A stretch of 17,601 bases of DNA, from the NCBI GenBank assembly GCA_964349045.1, contig CAYGFI010000106.1, forward strand, positions 1 through 17,601, written 5' to 3'. The DNA comes from JACJXF01 sp964349045. GTDB taxonomy: Bacteria; Bacteroidota; Bacteroidia; Bacteroidales; GCA-2748055. Shown here in pieces: positions 1 to 7,554 of this stretch; the stretch's first letter is position 1, and every line of letters starts with the position of its first letter. The position numbers and the translations under genes are program-made. A model generated the notes under the pieces. It worked only from the letters and a program-made list of their open reading frames with translations. It had not been told where the DNA came from and ran no database searches.

Positions 1-53
1 ATCCATTATTTTTAATTTAAATGGACTCTTAATTACATAATTGCATGAAAACA

Positions 54-73
54 GGATTTTTTGAAAAGAATCC
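54..73 (-). terminator. Possible weak hairpin downstream of exuT
   Basis: An inverted repeat (GGATT...AATCC, inner TT/AA pairs, 4-nt loop) lies about 40 nt past the exuT stop. In the minus-strand RNA the stem has one C-A mismatch, and the following U run (TGTTTTC) is short. It could end the left operon, but the case is weak. The rest of 1-114 shows no gene. Confidence 0.25.
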
Positions 74-114
74 AAAAAACACAAGCATTTCAGGTACTTT
101 TGTAAGCAAAAAAA

Positions 115-1425
115 TTATACGTCTGCTTTCTCCATCTTTGGAGCCAGTAGATGCATAATAAACCAGGCTGTCAAATAGGCAAGGCCGGAAATAATAAACA
201 TTATGTAATAGCCAATTTCAATATGCCCAAGGGCTTTATAGTGATCCAGCAAAACACCTGCTATACGGGCTATCAGGATTCCTCCTACCGCTCCAGCCAT
301 ACCACCAAGACCTACAACTGAGGCTACAGCTTTTTTGGGAAACATATCAGATGCAGTTGTGAAGATATTTGCAGACCATGCCTGGTGGGCAGAAGCTGCA
401 ATACCGATTACAACAACAGCAATCCAGGGATTTACTTTTCCAAATGCTTGTGCCGATATTACAGGAATTACACACAATGCAAAGGCAAGCATCGAGACCT
501 TTCTGGCTCTGAATACGGGCCAGCCCTTTTTTATAAGATATCCTGAGATCCAGCCTCCCCCAATACTACCAACGGTTGTCATTGTATAAACCAGAGCTAA
601 AGGAAGACTTACCTGTGTACCTTCCATCTGGTATTCAGATTTAAGAAATGAAGGGAGCCAGAAAAGCAGGAACCACCAAATGGGATCGGTCATGAATTTT
701 CCTAATATAAACGCCCATGTTTGCCTGAATCCAAGAAGTCTTTTCCAACTTACGTATTCCTGCTTTTCATTGGAATTGTCTTCGTCCATATCGCTGTGTA
801 TATAGTCGAATTCCGCTTTTAAAAGTCTTTTTTGTTTCGCGGGTATTTCATAAAAAATGAACCAGAAAATCAACCAGATAAAGCCAATAGCGCCGGTAAT
901 AATAAAAGCTTCCTGCCAGCCCCATTTTATTGCTATCCAGGGAACGGTAACCGGAGCCAATATAGCGCCAACATTGGTACCCGAATTAAAGATTCCCGTG
1001 GCAAGCGCCCTTTCTTTTTTCGGAAACCATTCAGCGACCGCTTTTATTGCAGCCGGGAAGTTTCCGGCTTCGCTTAAACCAAGAGCAGCACGTGCAGCGC
1101 CAAAACCGAATGTTGTTTTCGCGAAAGCATGTGCAATAGCTGCAAAACTCCAGACAATTAAAGATAATGCATAACCCAACTTGGTTCCGATTTTATCTAT
1201 TATTCTTCCAAATCCCAACAATCCTATTGCATATGCTATTTGGAATGCAATTACTACACTTGAGTAATCTGTTTCTGTCCAATTGAATTCTATTTCAAGA
1301 ATAGGTTTTAACAAACTTATTACCTGCCTGTCGAGGTAGTTAATGGTAGTTGCAAAAAACACAAGCGTACAAATTGTCCAACGGTAATTGCCGATTTTCT
1401 CGTTAATCTTGTTTAAATGGTCCAT
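115..1425 (-). CDS. exuT: ExuT-type hexuronate MFS transporter (anion:cation symporter family)
   Basis: This is a 436-residue inner-membrane major facilitator with about 12 hydrophobic segments. Motifs seen are NYLDR at 29-33 near the end of TM1, the loop 2-3 signature GRIIDKIGTKLG at 73-84, and the LGLSEAGNFPAAIKA stretch at about 115-129 followed by EWFPKKERA. These are typical of the ACS family that imports galacturonate and glucuronate with protons. It is the last gene of the minus-strand operon, 20 nt behind the KDPG aldolase. The surrounding uronate enzymes support hexuronate as substrate, although unsaturated uronates or aldonates are also possible. Length matches the family (about 430-470), so it appears intact. 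Confidence 0.85.
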   Translation of the reverse strand: MDHLNKINEKIGNYRWTICTLVFFATTINYLDRQVISLLKPILEIEFNWTETDYSSVVIAFQIAYAIGLLGFGRIIDKIGTKLGYALSLIVWSFAAIAHAFAKTTFGFGAARAALGLSEAGNFPAAIKAVAEWFPKKERALATGIFNSGTNVGAILAPVTVPWIAIKWGWQEAFIITGAIGFIWLIFWFIFYEIPAKQKRLLKAEFDYIHSDMDEDNSNEKQEYVSWKRLLGFRQTWAFILGKFMTDPIWWFLLFWLPSFLKSEYQMEGTQVSLPLALVYTMTTVGSIGGGWISGYLIKKGWPVFRARKVSMLAFALCVIPVISAQAFGKVNPWIAVVVIGIAASAHQAWSANIFTTASDMFPKKAVASVVGLGGMAGAVGGILIARIAGVLLDHYKALGHIEIGYYIMFIISGLAYLTAWFIMHLLAPKMEKADV

Positions 1426-1445
1426 TATTTATAAGATTAGGATTT

Positions 1446-2117
1446 TTAATTACGGATTTTGTTGTAGAGGGATACTAAAACAGATACTTTATTTTTCAAT
1501 TGGTTCCAGTCTTTATTTTTCAGTATTTCCGGGGTAATCAGGTTTGAACCCATTCCAACACAATAAACCCCGGCATCAAACCAGGTTCTCAGGCTTTCTT
1601 CCGTGGGATCAACACCTCCTGTAGGCATTATACTCGTCCAGGGTTGGGGCCCCCGCACTGTTCTTACAAACTCGGGACCGCCAACAGAAGGAGCCGGGAA
1701 TATTTTCACAATCTCAGCGCCCAGTTCTTCGGCACGGGATATCTCTGTAACCGAACCGCATCCTGGCGACCACAGGATCTTACGCCGATTACACACCAGG
1801 GCTATTTCTTCTTTTACAACCGGCGAAACGATGAAATTCGTACCCAGTTGAATGTATAGAGAAGCTGTTGAGAAATCGATAACCGAGCCTGTTCCCATAA
1901 TCATATCAGGCATCTCCTTTATAACGTATTTATTCAATTCAGAGAATATTTCATGGGCAAAATCACCTCTGTTGGTAAATTCAAACAGACGAAGTCCGCC
2001 ATCGTAACATGCCTGAATAACTGAAATACATACTTCTTTGTCAGGATTATAAAATACGGGAATAATTCCCGATTCTTTCATTTGCAATGCAACCTGAATA
2101 CGTGTAAATCTTGCCAT
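1446..2117 (-). CDS. eda: 2-dehydro-3-deoxy-6-phosphogluconate aldolase (KDPG/KHG aldolase, class I)
   Basis: The 223-residue protein is a cytoplasmic TIM-barrel aldolase that splits KDPG into pyruvate and glyceraldehyde-3-phosphate, the final step of hexuronate breakdown. Seen in the sequence: the FEFTNRG strand with candidate catalytic E46 and R50, GTGSVID at 75-81, SPGCGSVTEI from 117, and KIFPAPSVGG with candidate Schiff-base K138, as in Eda (FKFFPAE). Phosphate-binding glycines follow in PTGGVDP and GMGSNL. No KDG kinase is adjacent, so KDPG must come from a kinase outside the window. It is a little longer than E. coli Eda (213). The same fold also acts on 4-hydroxy-2-oxoglutarate or KDPGal, and sequence alone does not separate these. 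Confidence 0.85.
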   Translation of the reverse strand: MARFTRIQVALQMKESGIIPVFYNPDKEVCISVIQACYDGGLRLFEFTNRGDFAHEIFSELNKYVIKEMPDMIMGTGSVIDFSTASLYIQLGTNFIVSPVVKEEIALVCNRRKILWSPGCGSVTEISRAEELGAEIVKIFPAPSVGGPEFVRTVRGPQPWTSIMPTGGVDPTEESLRTWFDAGVYCVGMGSNLITPEILKNKDWNQLKNKVSVLVSLYNKIRN

Positions 2118-2264
2118 ATAAAATGAATTAGTTATAAATGATTTAAATATTGACGATTAATTTTGCACAACAAAATCATGTAAAAGAATTCTTAATTAAA
2201 AATCAAAATTCAAGTTGCAGGACATTATGTAAAATTATGATGATTATTTTGTATTGTTTGATTT

Positions 2265-2345
2265 TCAAAGAATAATAAATGCAGCCATAAAGCCTGTAGA
2301 ATATGCAATCAATGAAATTGCAATTTTATAAAAAGTTTTTTCCAT
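2265..2345 (-). CDS. Putative 26-residue single-pass membrane peptide
   Basis: An ATG-started, TGA-ended ORF of 26 codons begins 11 nt after the kduD stop, on the same strand. The peptide starts MEKTFYKIAIS and runs into a hydrophobic stretch (ALIAYSTG-like, then FMAAFIIL) to the C-terminus: a short basic N-end followed by one potential transmembrane helix of about 19-20 residues. I do not recognise a family. Position between kduD and eda in one operon and helix-like composition argue for a real small protein, but no ribosome-binding site is visible (normal for Bacteroidota) and an AT-rich spacer can produce such an ORF by chance. Confidence 0.35.
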   Translation of the reverse strand: MEKTFYKIAISLIAYSTGFMAAFIIL

Positions 2346-2356
2346 GGTGAGGAAAT

Positions 2357-3145
2357 TTATTCATTGGAAGGTTTACCAATCGTCGCAAGGATACCTCCAT
2401 CTACATAAAGAATTATTCCATTAACAAAATCGGACGCCTTTGATGAAAGAAATATCGCTGCTCCGGTGAGGTCTGACGGTTCGCCCCATCTTCCTGCCGG
2501 TGTCCGGCTGAGGATGAAATCGTTAAAGGGATGTCCATCAACTCTGATCGGGGCTGTTTGGGAAGTAGCAAAATATCCCGGTCCAATTCCGTTGGCCTGG
2601 ATATTAAATTTAGCCCATTCGGTGGCCATACTTTTAGTAAGCATTTTGAGTCCGCCTTTGGCCGATGCATAGGCCGAAACGGTATCTCTTCCCAACTCGC
2701 TCATCATCGAACACATATTTATGATTTTACCGTGTCCGCGTTTGATCATACCGGGAACAATAGTTTTTGCCATAATAAAAGGAGCTACCAGGTCTACCTC
2801 AATAACATCCATAAATTCCTGAACCTGCATTTCAATAATGGGAATTCTTTTAATAATACCGGCATTATTGACAAGGATGTCTATCGGAGCAACTTCCTCT
2901 TCAATTTTTTCAACTGCTGCCTTCACCTGTGTCTCATCTGTAACATTAAAATTATAAGTATGCACGTGGATGCCGGCTTTCGTATACACTTTTTTTGCTG
3001 TCTCGAGTTTTTCAGAGGATAAATCATTTATTATAATGGTAGCGCCTGCATTGGCAAGCCCGGTAGCAATGGCCATTCCCAGACCATGCGTTCCTCCGGT
3101 CACGAGAGCAGCTTTACCTGTTAAATCGAATAGTTGGATTGACAT
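2357..3145 (-). CDS. kduD: 2-dehydro-3-deoxy-D-gluconate 5-dehydrogenase (SDR)
   Basis: This 262-residue classical short-chain dehydrogenase most likely interconverts 2,5-diketo-3-deoxygluconate (DKII) and KDG with NAD(H). The Rossmann motif TGGTHGLG is at 16-23, NNAG at 93-96, catalytic serine near S146 (NMCSMMS), and the YxxxK pair is Y159/K163 (YASAKGG). The C-terminal GRWGEPSDLTGAAIFLSS and YVDGG blocks fit KduD and gluconate 5-dehydrogenases. Placement immediately downstream of kduI favours KduD over gluconate 5-dehydrogenase. The start chosen gives the usual short lead (MSIQLFDLTGKAALVTGG). A 108-nt spacer with a heptamer repeat separates it from kduI. Confidence 0.85.
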   Translation of the reverse strand: MSIQLFDLTGKAALVTGGTHGLGMAIATGLANAGATIIINDLSSEKLETAKKVYTKAGIHVHTYNFNVTDETQVKAAVEKIEEEVAPIDILVNNAGIIKRIPIIEMQVQEFMDVIEVDLVAPFIMAKTIVPGMIKRGHGKIINMCSMMSELGRDTVSAYASAKGGLKMLTKSMATEWAKFNIQANGIGPGYFATSQTAPIRVDGHPFNDFILSRTPAGRWGEPSDLTGAAIFLSSKASDFVNGIILYVDGGILATIGKPSNE

Positions 3146-3197
3146 GAGAAATTTGAATTATGAATGATGAGTTAGGTTTTGAAATAATCCGATAGTC

Positions 3198-3226
3198 AAA
3201 TTCTAAATTCTAAATTCTAAATTCTA
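3198..3226. repeat. Heptamer tandem array (AAATTCT)4
   Basis: Four uninterrupted copies of AAATTCT plus one base lie between kduI and kduD. Its reverse complement recurs on the other side of kduI (4122-4154), so kduI sits between inverted copies. Confidence 0.9.
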
Positions 3227-3253
3227 CTATCTGAGTTTTTGGTGTCAAATAAT

Positions 3254-4096
3254 TTATCTGATCTGATCTGGTGTAACGGAATCCATATCCCCATAGTCCA
3301 TATTTTCCCCGGCCATTCCCCAAATAAAGCAATAATTTGATGTGCCGGCAGCAGAATGAATCGACCAGGGCGGAGAGATTACGGCTTCTTCGTTTTTTAT
3401 CCAGATATGACGAGTCTCGGCTGGTTCTCCCATAAAATGACAAATAGCCTGATTTGCCGGAACTTCAAAATAGAAATAAGCTTCCATCCTGCGACTATGA
3501 ACGTGAGGAGGCATAGTATTCCAAACGCTACCCATCTTGAGTTCGGTCATACCCATCTGCAACTGGCAGGTTTCCACAACTGAATTAACCAGTAATTTGT
3601 TTATTTTACGTGCATTGGAAGTTTCCAGTGAACCGAGTTCAACAACTTCTGCCTCTGCAAGTGTTACCAATTTATCGGGGAACTTTTTATGAGCAGGAGC
3701 GGAGTTAAAATAAAAACGGGCAGGATTATCGGGATCAGCAGAACTAAAAAAAAGGGATTTGGTTCCTGAGCCAATGTATATCGCCTCTTTATATTTTAAT
3801 GTATAGGTATTCCCGTCGGCCTTGATGGTACCGGTTTCCCCCACATTAATGATTCCCAGTTCCCTGCGATCGAGGAATTGTTTCGACTTTAAGGGATCGA
3901 TAGAGGTAAGCTCAAGCGGAGCTGCTTTTGGAACAACTCCCCCGACAATTAAACGGTCGTTAAACGAATAAACCATATTGATTTCACCGGCTTTCATGAT
4001 CCCACTTACCAGGAATTCTTTACGTATCCTGTCAGTGTCATATTTCTTTGCATCTGCAGGATGATTAGAATATCGGATTTCGTAGTTTATATACAT
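3254..4096 (-). CDS. kduI: 5-keto-4-deoxyuronate isomerase (4-deoxy-L-threo-5-hexosulose-uronate ketol-isomerase)
   Basis: At 280 residues this cupin isomerase matches E. coli KduI (278). It converts 4-deoxy-L-threo-5-hexosulose uronate, released from unsaturated oligouronides, to 3-deoxy-D-glycero-2,5-hexodiulosonate in the cytoplasm. The zinc site is complete: H198 and H200 in PPHVHSRRMEAYFYF, E205, and H247 in PPWSIHSAAG. These correspond to the known E. coli ligands with an offset of two. The C-terminus ends with the usual family tail (GENMDYGDMD...). Its product is the substrate of the neighbouring kduD, so the pair forms a pectin-derived unsaturated uronate branch that joins the pathway at KDG. 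Confidence 0.93.
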   Translation of the reverse strand: MYINYEIRYSNHPADAKKYDTDRIRKEFLVSGIMKAGEINMVYSFNDRLIVGGVVPKAAPLELTSIDPLKSKQFLDRRELGIINVGETGTIKADGNTYTLKYKEAIYIGSGTKSLFFSSADPDNPARFYFNSAPAHKKFPDKLVTLAEAEVVELGSLETSNARKINKLLVNSVVETCQLQMGMTELKMGSVWNTMPPHVHSRRMEAYFYFEVPANQAICHFMGEPAETRHIWIKNEEAVISPPWSIHSAAGTSNYCFIWGMAGENMDYGDMDSVTPDQIR

Positions 4097-4121
4097 TTTT
4101 TTATTTCTAATGATTTTTATG

Positions 4122-4154
4122 GAATTTAGAATTTAGAATTTAGAATTTAGAATT
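4122..4154. repeat. Heptamer tandem array (GAATTTA)n, inverted relative to 3198-3226
   Basis: About 4.7 copies of GAATTTA sit just upstream of kduI. Bases 4127-4154 are the exact reverse complement of 28 bases of the array at 3198-3226. Confidence 0.9.
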
Positions 4155-4167
4155 AATTGTTTTATAA

Positions 4168-4239
4168 ACTCATTTACTCATTTACTCATTTACTCATTCA
4201 CTCATTTACTCATTCACTCATTTAATCATTCACTCATTT
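4168..4239. repeat. Octamer tandem array (ACTCATTT), nine copies
   Basis: Nine contiguous 8-nt units in perfect register fill most of the uxaC-kduI spacer. Six are ACTCATTT, two ACTCATTC and one AATCATTC. On the transcribed minus strand the unit reads AAATGAGT, so each copy carries ATGAGT and, across the junction, a TGA stop. The spacer has no other recognisable element. Confidence 0.93.
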
Positions 4240-4256
4240 ACATAATTCATAATCAA

Positions 4257-5657
4257 TCAAAATCCAAAATACGCCTTCGCATTGAAATAGCTGATATCCT
4301 GAACAGTTTTCCCCAGCAGCTTCATATCATTCGGAAGTTCTCCGTTTTCTACATCTTTCCCGATCAGGTTACAAAGGATCCTGCGGAAATATTCATGCCT
4401 TGGAAACGACATGAAACTCCTGGAGTCAGTAAGCATCCCAACGAATCTGCTAAGCAATCCCAAACTTGACAGGGCGTTCATCTGCTTTTCCATCCCATCT
4501 TTCTGATCAAGAAACCACCACCCCGAGCCGAATTGCATCTTTCCGGGAATGCTACCATCATTGAAATTTCCAGTCATGGTAGCAATCAATTCGTTATCGC
4601 GGGGATTCAGATTGTACACAATGGTTTTTGTGAGTTTTTCAATGTTTTCGAGACGGCTGAAGAATTTAGACATGGAACGTGCCATTTCAAAATCGCCGAT
4701 TGAATCGTATCCTTTATCGGGACCAAGAAGATTGAACATTCTGCTGTTATTATTACGCAATGCGCCGATGTGAAATTGTTGGGTCCAGCCAAGCTCATGA
4801 TCCATTATTGCCAGTTCAAAAAGAAGGGCTGATTTAAACTTTAAAAGGCTCAAATTATCAAGTGTTTTCCCTGATCTGACTTTGGCGAAAATATTCTCAA
4901 CCTCAGATAGAGTATATTCTTCAGCATAAAATGCCTCGATCCCATGATCAGAAAGCCGGCATCCCATAGAATTAAAAAATGCCTGTCTTTTCCGAAGGGC
5001 TGATATCAGATCGGAATATTTGAGAATCTCAATCTCAGCAATTTCTGAAAGCTTGTCGATATAGTTGTTATAAACTTCAGGATTTTCTGCTGCCATGGCC
5101 TTATCGGGTCTCCAGGTTGGTAAAACTTTTACCCGGAACATCAAAGATTTTATTATATTATGGTTTTCAAGGGAATCAATTGGGTCATCTGTAGTGCAAA
5201 CTAGCTCCACATTCATTTTCTTTAGCAAGTTCTGAACACTGAATTCTTTAGTATTCAGTTTTTGACTTGCCTCTTTGTAAATAATACCGGCAGTGGATGG
5301 ATCCAAAATGGTGTTAATTTCAAAATATCTCTTTAACTCCAGATGGGTCCAGTGATAAAGAGGATTTCTTAGTGTGTATGGGACTGTTGCCGCCCATTTT
5401 CTGAACTTCTGTTCATCGGGAGCATTTCCGGTGCAGTATTCTTCTGCAACTCCGTTAGCACGCATTGCACGCCATTTATAATGGTCGCCATCGAGCCATA
5501 TTTTAGTCAGGTTTGCAAATTGCTTATTCTCTGCAATTTCATCTGGGGGTAAGTGACAATGGTAATCGATTATCGGCAGATCTTTTGCAAAATCATGGTA
5601 TAGTTTTTCTGCTATTTTAGATTGGAGCAGAAAATTTTCATCCATAAATTGTTTCAT
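4257..5657 (-). CDS. uxaC: Uronate isomerase (glucuronate/galacturonate isomerase)
   Basis: The 466-residue protein is full length for UxaC (about 470), an amidohydrolase-superfamily enzyme converting D-glucuronate to D-fructuronate and D-galacturonate to D-tagaturonate. Diagnostic features are DYHCHLPPDEIAEN at 31-44 with metal ligands H33 and H35, the TKIWLDGDHYKWRAMRANGV block at 51-70, TTDDP near the middle, and the C-terminal GMLTDSRSFMSFPRHEYFRRILCNLIG stretch containing the TDSRS active-site motif. It follows uxaE on the same strand, separated by a 448-nt spacer dominated by a heptamer array. It is the first committed intracellular step for saturated hexuronates. Confidence 0.96.
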   Translation of the reverse strand: MKQFMDENFLLQSKIAEKLYHDFAKDLPIIDYHCHLPPDEIAENKQFANLTKIWLDGDHYKWRAMRANGVAEEYCTGNAPDEQKFRKWAATVPYTLRNPLYHWTHLELKRYFEINTILDPSTAGIIYKEASQKLNTKEFSVQNLLKKMNVELVCTTDDPIDSLENHNIIKSLMFRVKVLPTWRPDKAMAAENPEVYNNYIDKLSEIAEIEILKYSDLISALRKRQAFFNSMGCRLSDHGIEAFYAEEYTLSEVENIFAKVRSGKTLDNLSLLKFKSALLFELAIMDHELGWTQQFHIGALRNNNSRMFNLLGPDKGYDSIGDFEMARSMSKFFSRLENIEKLTKTIVYNLNPRDNELIATMTGNFNDGSIPGKMQFGSGWWFLDQKDGMEKQMNALSSLGLLSRFVGMLTDSRSFMSFPRHEYFRRILCNLIGKDVENGELPNDMKLLGKTVQDISYFNAKAYFGF

Positions 5658-5759
5658 TGCATTTCTGGTTTTTAGCTCATGATTTAGTAAAACGATTACG
5701 TATTAATTAACGGAAAGTCTTTATTTGAAGTCCGAAGTCCCCTTACCCGTTGGCCAGTC

Positions 5760-6095
5760 TTTCTTCTCCCATCTTCCATTTCCCGTCCTCCCTCTCCAAT
5801 CTTCTGTCTTCCGTCTCACGCCTCCTGCCTTCTGCCTCCCGACTTCCGACTTCTGCTTCCCGACTCCCGACTCCCGACTTCCGACTCCCGACTTCCGACT
5901 TCCGACTTCCGACTTCCGACTTCCGACTTCCGTCTTCCGTCTCCCGTCTCCCGTCTCCCGTCTCCCTACTCCCTACTCCCTACTCCCGACTCCCTACTCC
6001 CGACTCCCGACTTCCGACTCCCGACTCCCGACTCCCGTCATCCGTCATCCGTCATCCGTCTCCCGACTCCCGACTCCCGACTCCCGACTCCCTAC
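5760..6095. repeat. 48-unit heptamer array (TCCCGAC/TTCCGAC family)
   Basis: Reading in 7-nt steps from 5760 gives 48 units to 6095 with no insertion or deletion. Consensus is T-C/T-C-C-G/T-A/T-C. Identical variants cluster (five ttccgac at 5893-5927, three tcccgtc at 5942-5962, three tccctac at 5963-5983, three atccgtc at 6040-6060, four tcccgac at 6061-6088), as expected from local slippage. Units on the uxaC side (5760-5836) are degenerate. On the minus strand, GGG recurs every 7 nt, with ten consecutive GGG units at 5942-6011 and five at 6061-6095, a G-quadruplex-capable pattern. The array starts 10 nt after the uxaE stop and fills most of the 448-nt spacer 5658-6105. The remaining 5658-5759 shows only two GAAGTCC copies (5727-5740). 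Confidence 0.95.
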
Positions 6096-6105
6096 TCTTA
6101 TCACC

Positions 6106-7356
6106 TCAAATCCCAAACAACCTCTTGATATGTCTTTCATAAATATTCTCAGTAACCTGATCTCCCACTGTTATCGCGTTCCGGTTAATCAGGCTAATAT
6201 AAACATTACTGTATTCTGCTGCAATTTTATATCCAACATGTATCAATTGTCTGAAAGAAGGGTTATAGAGGGGATGACCCGGTATATGTCTTAAAGTATC
6301 TGCAAACTGTTTCCCGTTCCATGCTTCAACCTCTGCCGGTAAAGGCAACAAATTTTCATGGATATCAATTACAGTAGAGTAGGGTGCGCAAAGTTCCGCA
6401 CGTCTTTCATAAGCTTTAGAATATATCGATTTTGCCAGTGAAAGGGCATCCGGCCCGGAAAGAGCAAGGCCAATCATTTCTTCAAGCCAGGTTGTGCCTG
6501 CAGTTTTTATATGAATACCTTTATTATGTTTACGGATTAGTTCACCCATGACCGGATAAATAGAAAATTTATCACTTCCCGAATGGACGCTTAGCTTAAG
6601 GTTATCCGGTAAACCGAATTTTTTGATTGCGAAATCGATCACAAGGATGTCCTGTTCAAATTCTTTACTGAACTGACTGATGCTCCCTTCATAATCAACT
6701 CCTTTATTAAAGCGTCCGGTAAACTTAGGCGCAATAGTTTGAACGGGTACGCCAAGTTTACCGAGGGCGGATAAAATGAAAAGCAACTCAACCGGACTTT
6801 GGGCAGCTTCGACTTCATCCATGGAAACTTCGGTTACGAAATTGTTTTTACCCTTTTCAGAAGCTATGTGGAGATATATCCTTGAAGCTTCTTGTGCAGC
6901 AAATAAAAACTTACCGGCAATTTCCTCAAGTAATTTCATGCTCACATGAAAGGATTCTGCTATTCCGGGGATTTTAAGTTTACCGGTAAATTTTTCATTA
7001 TCTGTAATAAACTGATTAATAGATTCTTTTCCAGCTGATTTTCCAATATAATCGGCCACGTCAATAGTAAAGAAATCCGAGTTATTGATAAATTTATCAA
7101 CATTGTTCAGATTGATGTGATCCGCATCCACGAAATAGTTACCCTTCCACCCGGTTTCTTCGACTGCACTATCTGCAGCATGGCGGGTATCTTCAGGATC
7201 TGTATGAATTATCTGATGTTCCCTGTTTGATTTATTCCACACCGGTGTCAACTCTATCCCTGCCTCTGCAGCCATGAAGAAAGCTTTAAGTTGAGCTTTT
7301 CCCTGCTGGGCAAAACGATCACCGATACCAAATGAATACTTGCTTAGTTTTAACAT
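6106..7356 (-). CDS. uxaE: Tagaturonate epimerase (UxaE family)
   Basis: This 416-residue protein resembles the UxaE family first described in Thermotoga, which epimerises D-tagaturonate to D-fructuronate and so replaces the UxaB/UxaA branch for galacturonate. Recognisable stretches are the N-terminal SFGIGDRFAQQGKAQLKAF, TPVWNKSNREH near 38-47, NYFVDADHINLNNVDKFI near 73-90, and the C-terminal HSGSDKFSIYPVMG followed by HIKTAGTTWLEE. I did not assign catalytic residues. Linkage with uxaC and an SDR-type uxuB supports the role: UxaC makes tagaturonate, UxaE makes fructuronate, UxuB reduces it. It is the first gene of the minus-strand operon, divergent from the lacI gene. The start gives the family-like MLKLSKYSFGIGDRFA. 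Confidence 0.85.
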   Translation of the reverse strand: MLKLSKYSFGIGDRFAQQGKAQLKAFFMAAEAGIELTPVWNKSNREHQIIHTDPEDTRHAADSAVEETGWKGNYFVDADHINLNNVDKFINNSDFFTIDVADYIGKSAGKESINQFITDNEKFTGKLKIPGIAESFHVSMKLLEEIAGKFLFAAQEASRIYLHIASEKGKNNFVTEVSMDEVEAAQSPVELLFILSALGKLGVPVQTIAPKFTGRFNKGVDYEGSISQFSKEFEQDILVIDFAIKKFGLPDNLKLSVHSGSDKFSIYPVMGELIRKHNKGIHIKTAGTTWLEEMIGLALSGPDALSLAKSIYSKAYERRAELCAPYSTVIDIHENLLPLPAEVEAWNGKQFADTLRHIPGHPLYNPSFRQLIHVGYKIAAEYSNVYISLINRNAITVGDQVTENIYERHIKRLFGI

Positions 7357-7371
7357 GGTTGTTTTATTAAT

Positions 7372-7382
7372 TTGACAGTCAA
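7372..7382. promoter_or_regulatory. Perfect palindrome TTGACAGTCAA near uxaE start
   Basis: An 11-bp perfect palindrome lies 16 nt upstream of the uxaE ATG. With a one-base bulge it extends to TTAAT...ATTAA (7367-7386). It may be an operator or an mRNA-leader hairpin. No second copy was found to support either reading. Confidence 0.3.
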
Positions 7383-7433
7383 TTAAGGTAAACTTTAAAA
7401 TGTTATGACGTAATAATGTTATCGTGAAATAAC

Positions 7434-7505
7434 GTGACGGCGTGATGACGTGACGACGTGACGGTGTGACGACGTGATGACGTGACGACGTGACATCGTA
7501 ACCTC
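7434..7505. repeat. Octamer tandem array (GTGACGAC), eight clean copies plus one degenerate
   Basis: Units in register are gtgacggc, gtgatgac, gtgacgac, gtgacggt, gtgacgac, gtgatgac, gtgacgac, gtgacatc, then gtaacctc. A more degenerate lead-in (atgacgtaataatgttatcgtgaaataac) precedes them. The array is much richer in GC than the surrounding DNA and lies in the divergent promoter region, about 80 nt upstream of uxaE. Confidence 0.92.
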
Positions 7506-7554
7506 ATCACTCACTTAATTTTCCAAAGAACATTTATAGTCCGGATAAAAATCC

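Noticed and set aside
2171..2207. TGATTTTG (minus strand) with an upstream TTTG as an internal promoter for eda
   Set aside because: The -7 match lacks the A of TAnnTTTG and the spacing (about 25 nt) is outside the usual range.
2118..2264. Spacer between eda and the small peptide ORF checked for RNA genes or operators
   Set aside because: AT-rich with no convincing hairpin, repeat or promoter match.
5725..6294. Plus-strand ORF of 189 codons with LPTPDSR/LPTSDFR repeats (and a sister ORF at 5750-6142)
   Set aside because: It is produced by the heptamer array: a stop-free 7-nt unit gives open frames and a 7-residue peptide repeat every 21 nt. It overlaps the end of uxaE antisense and has no homology-like content.
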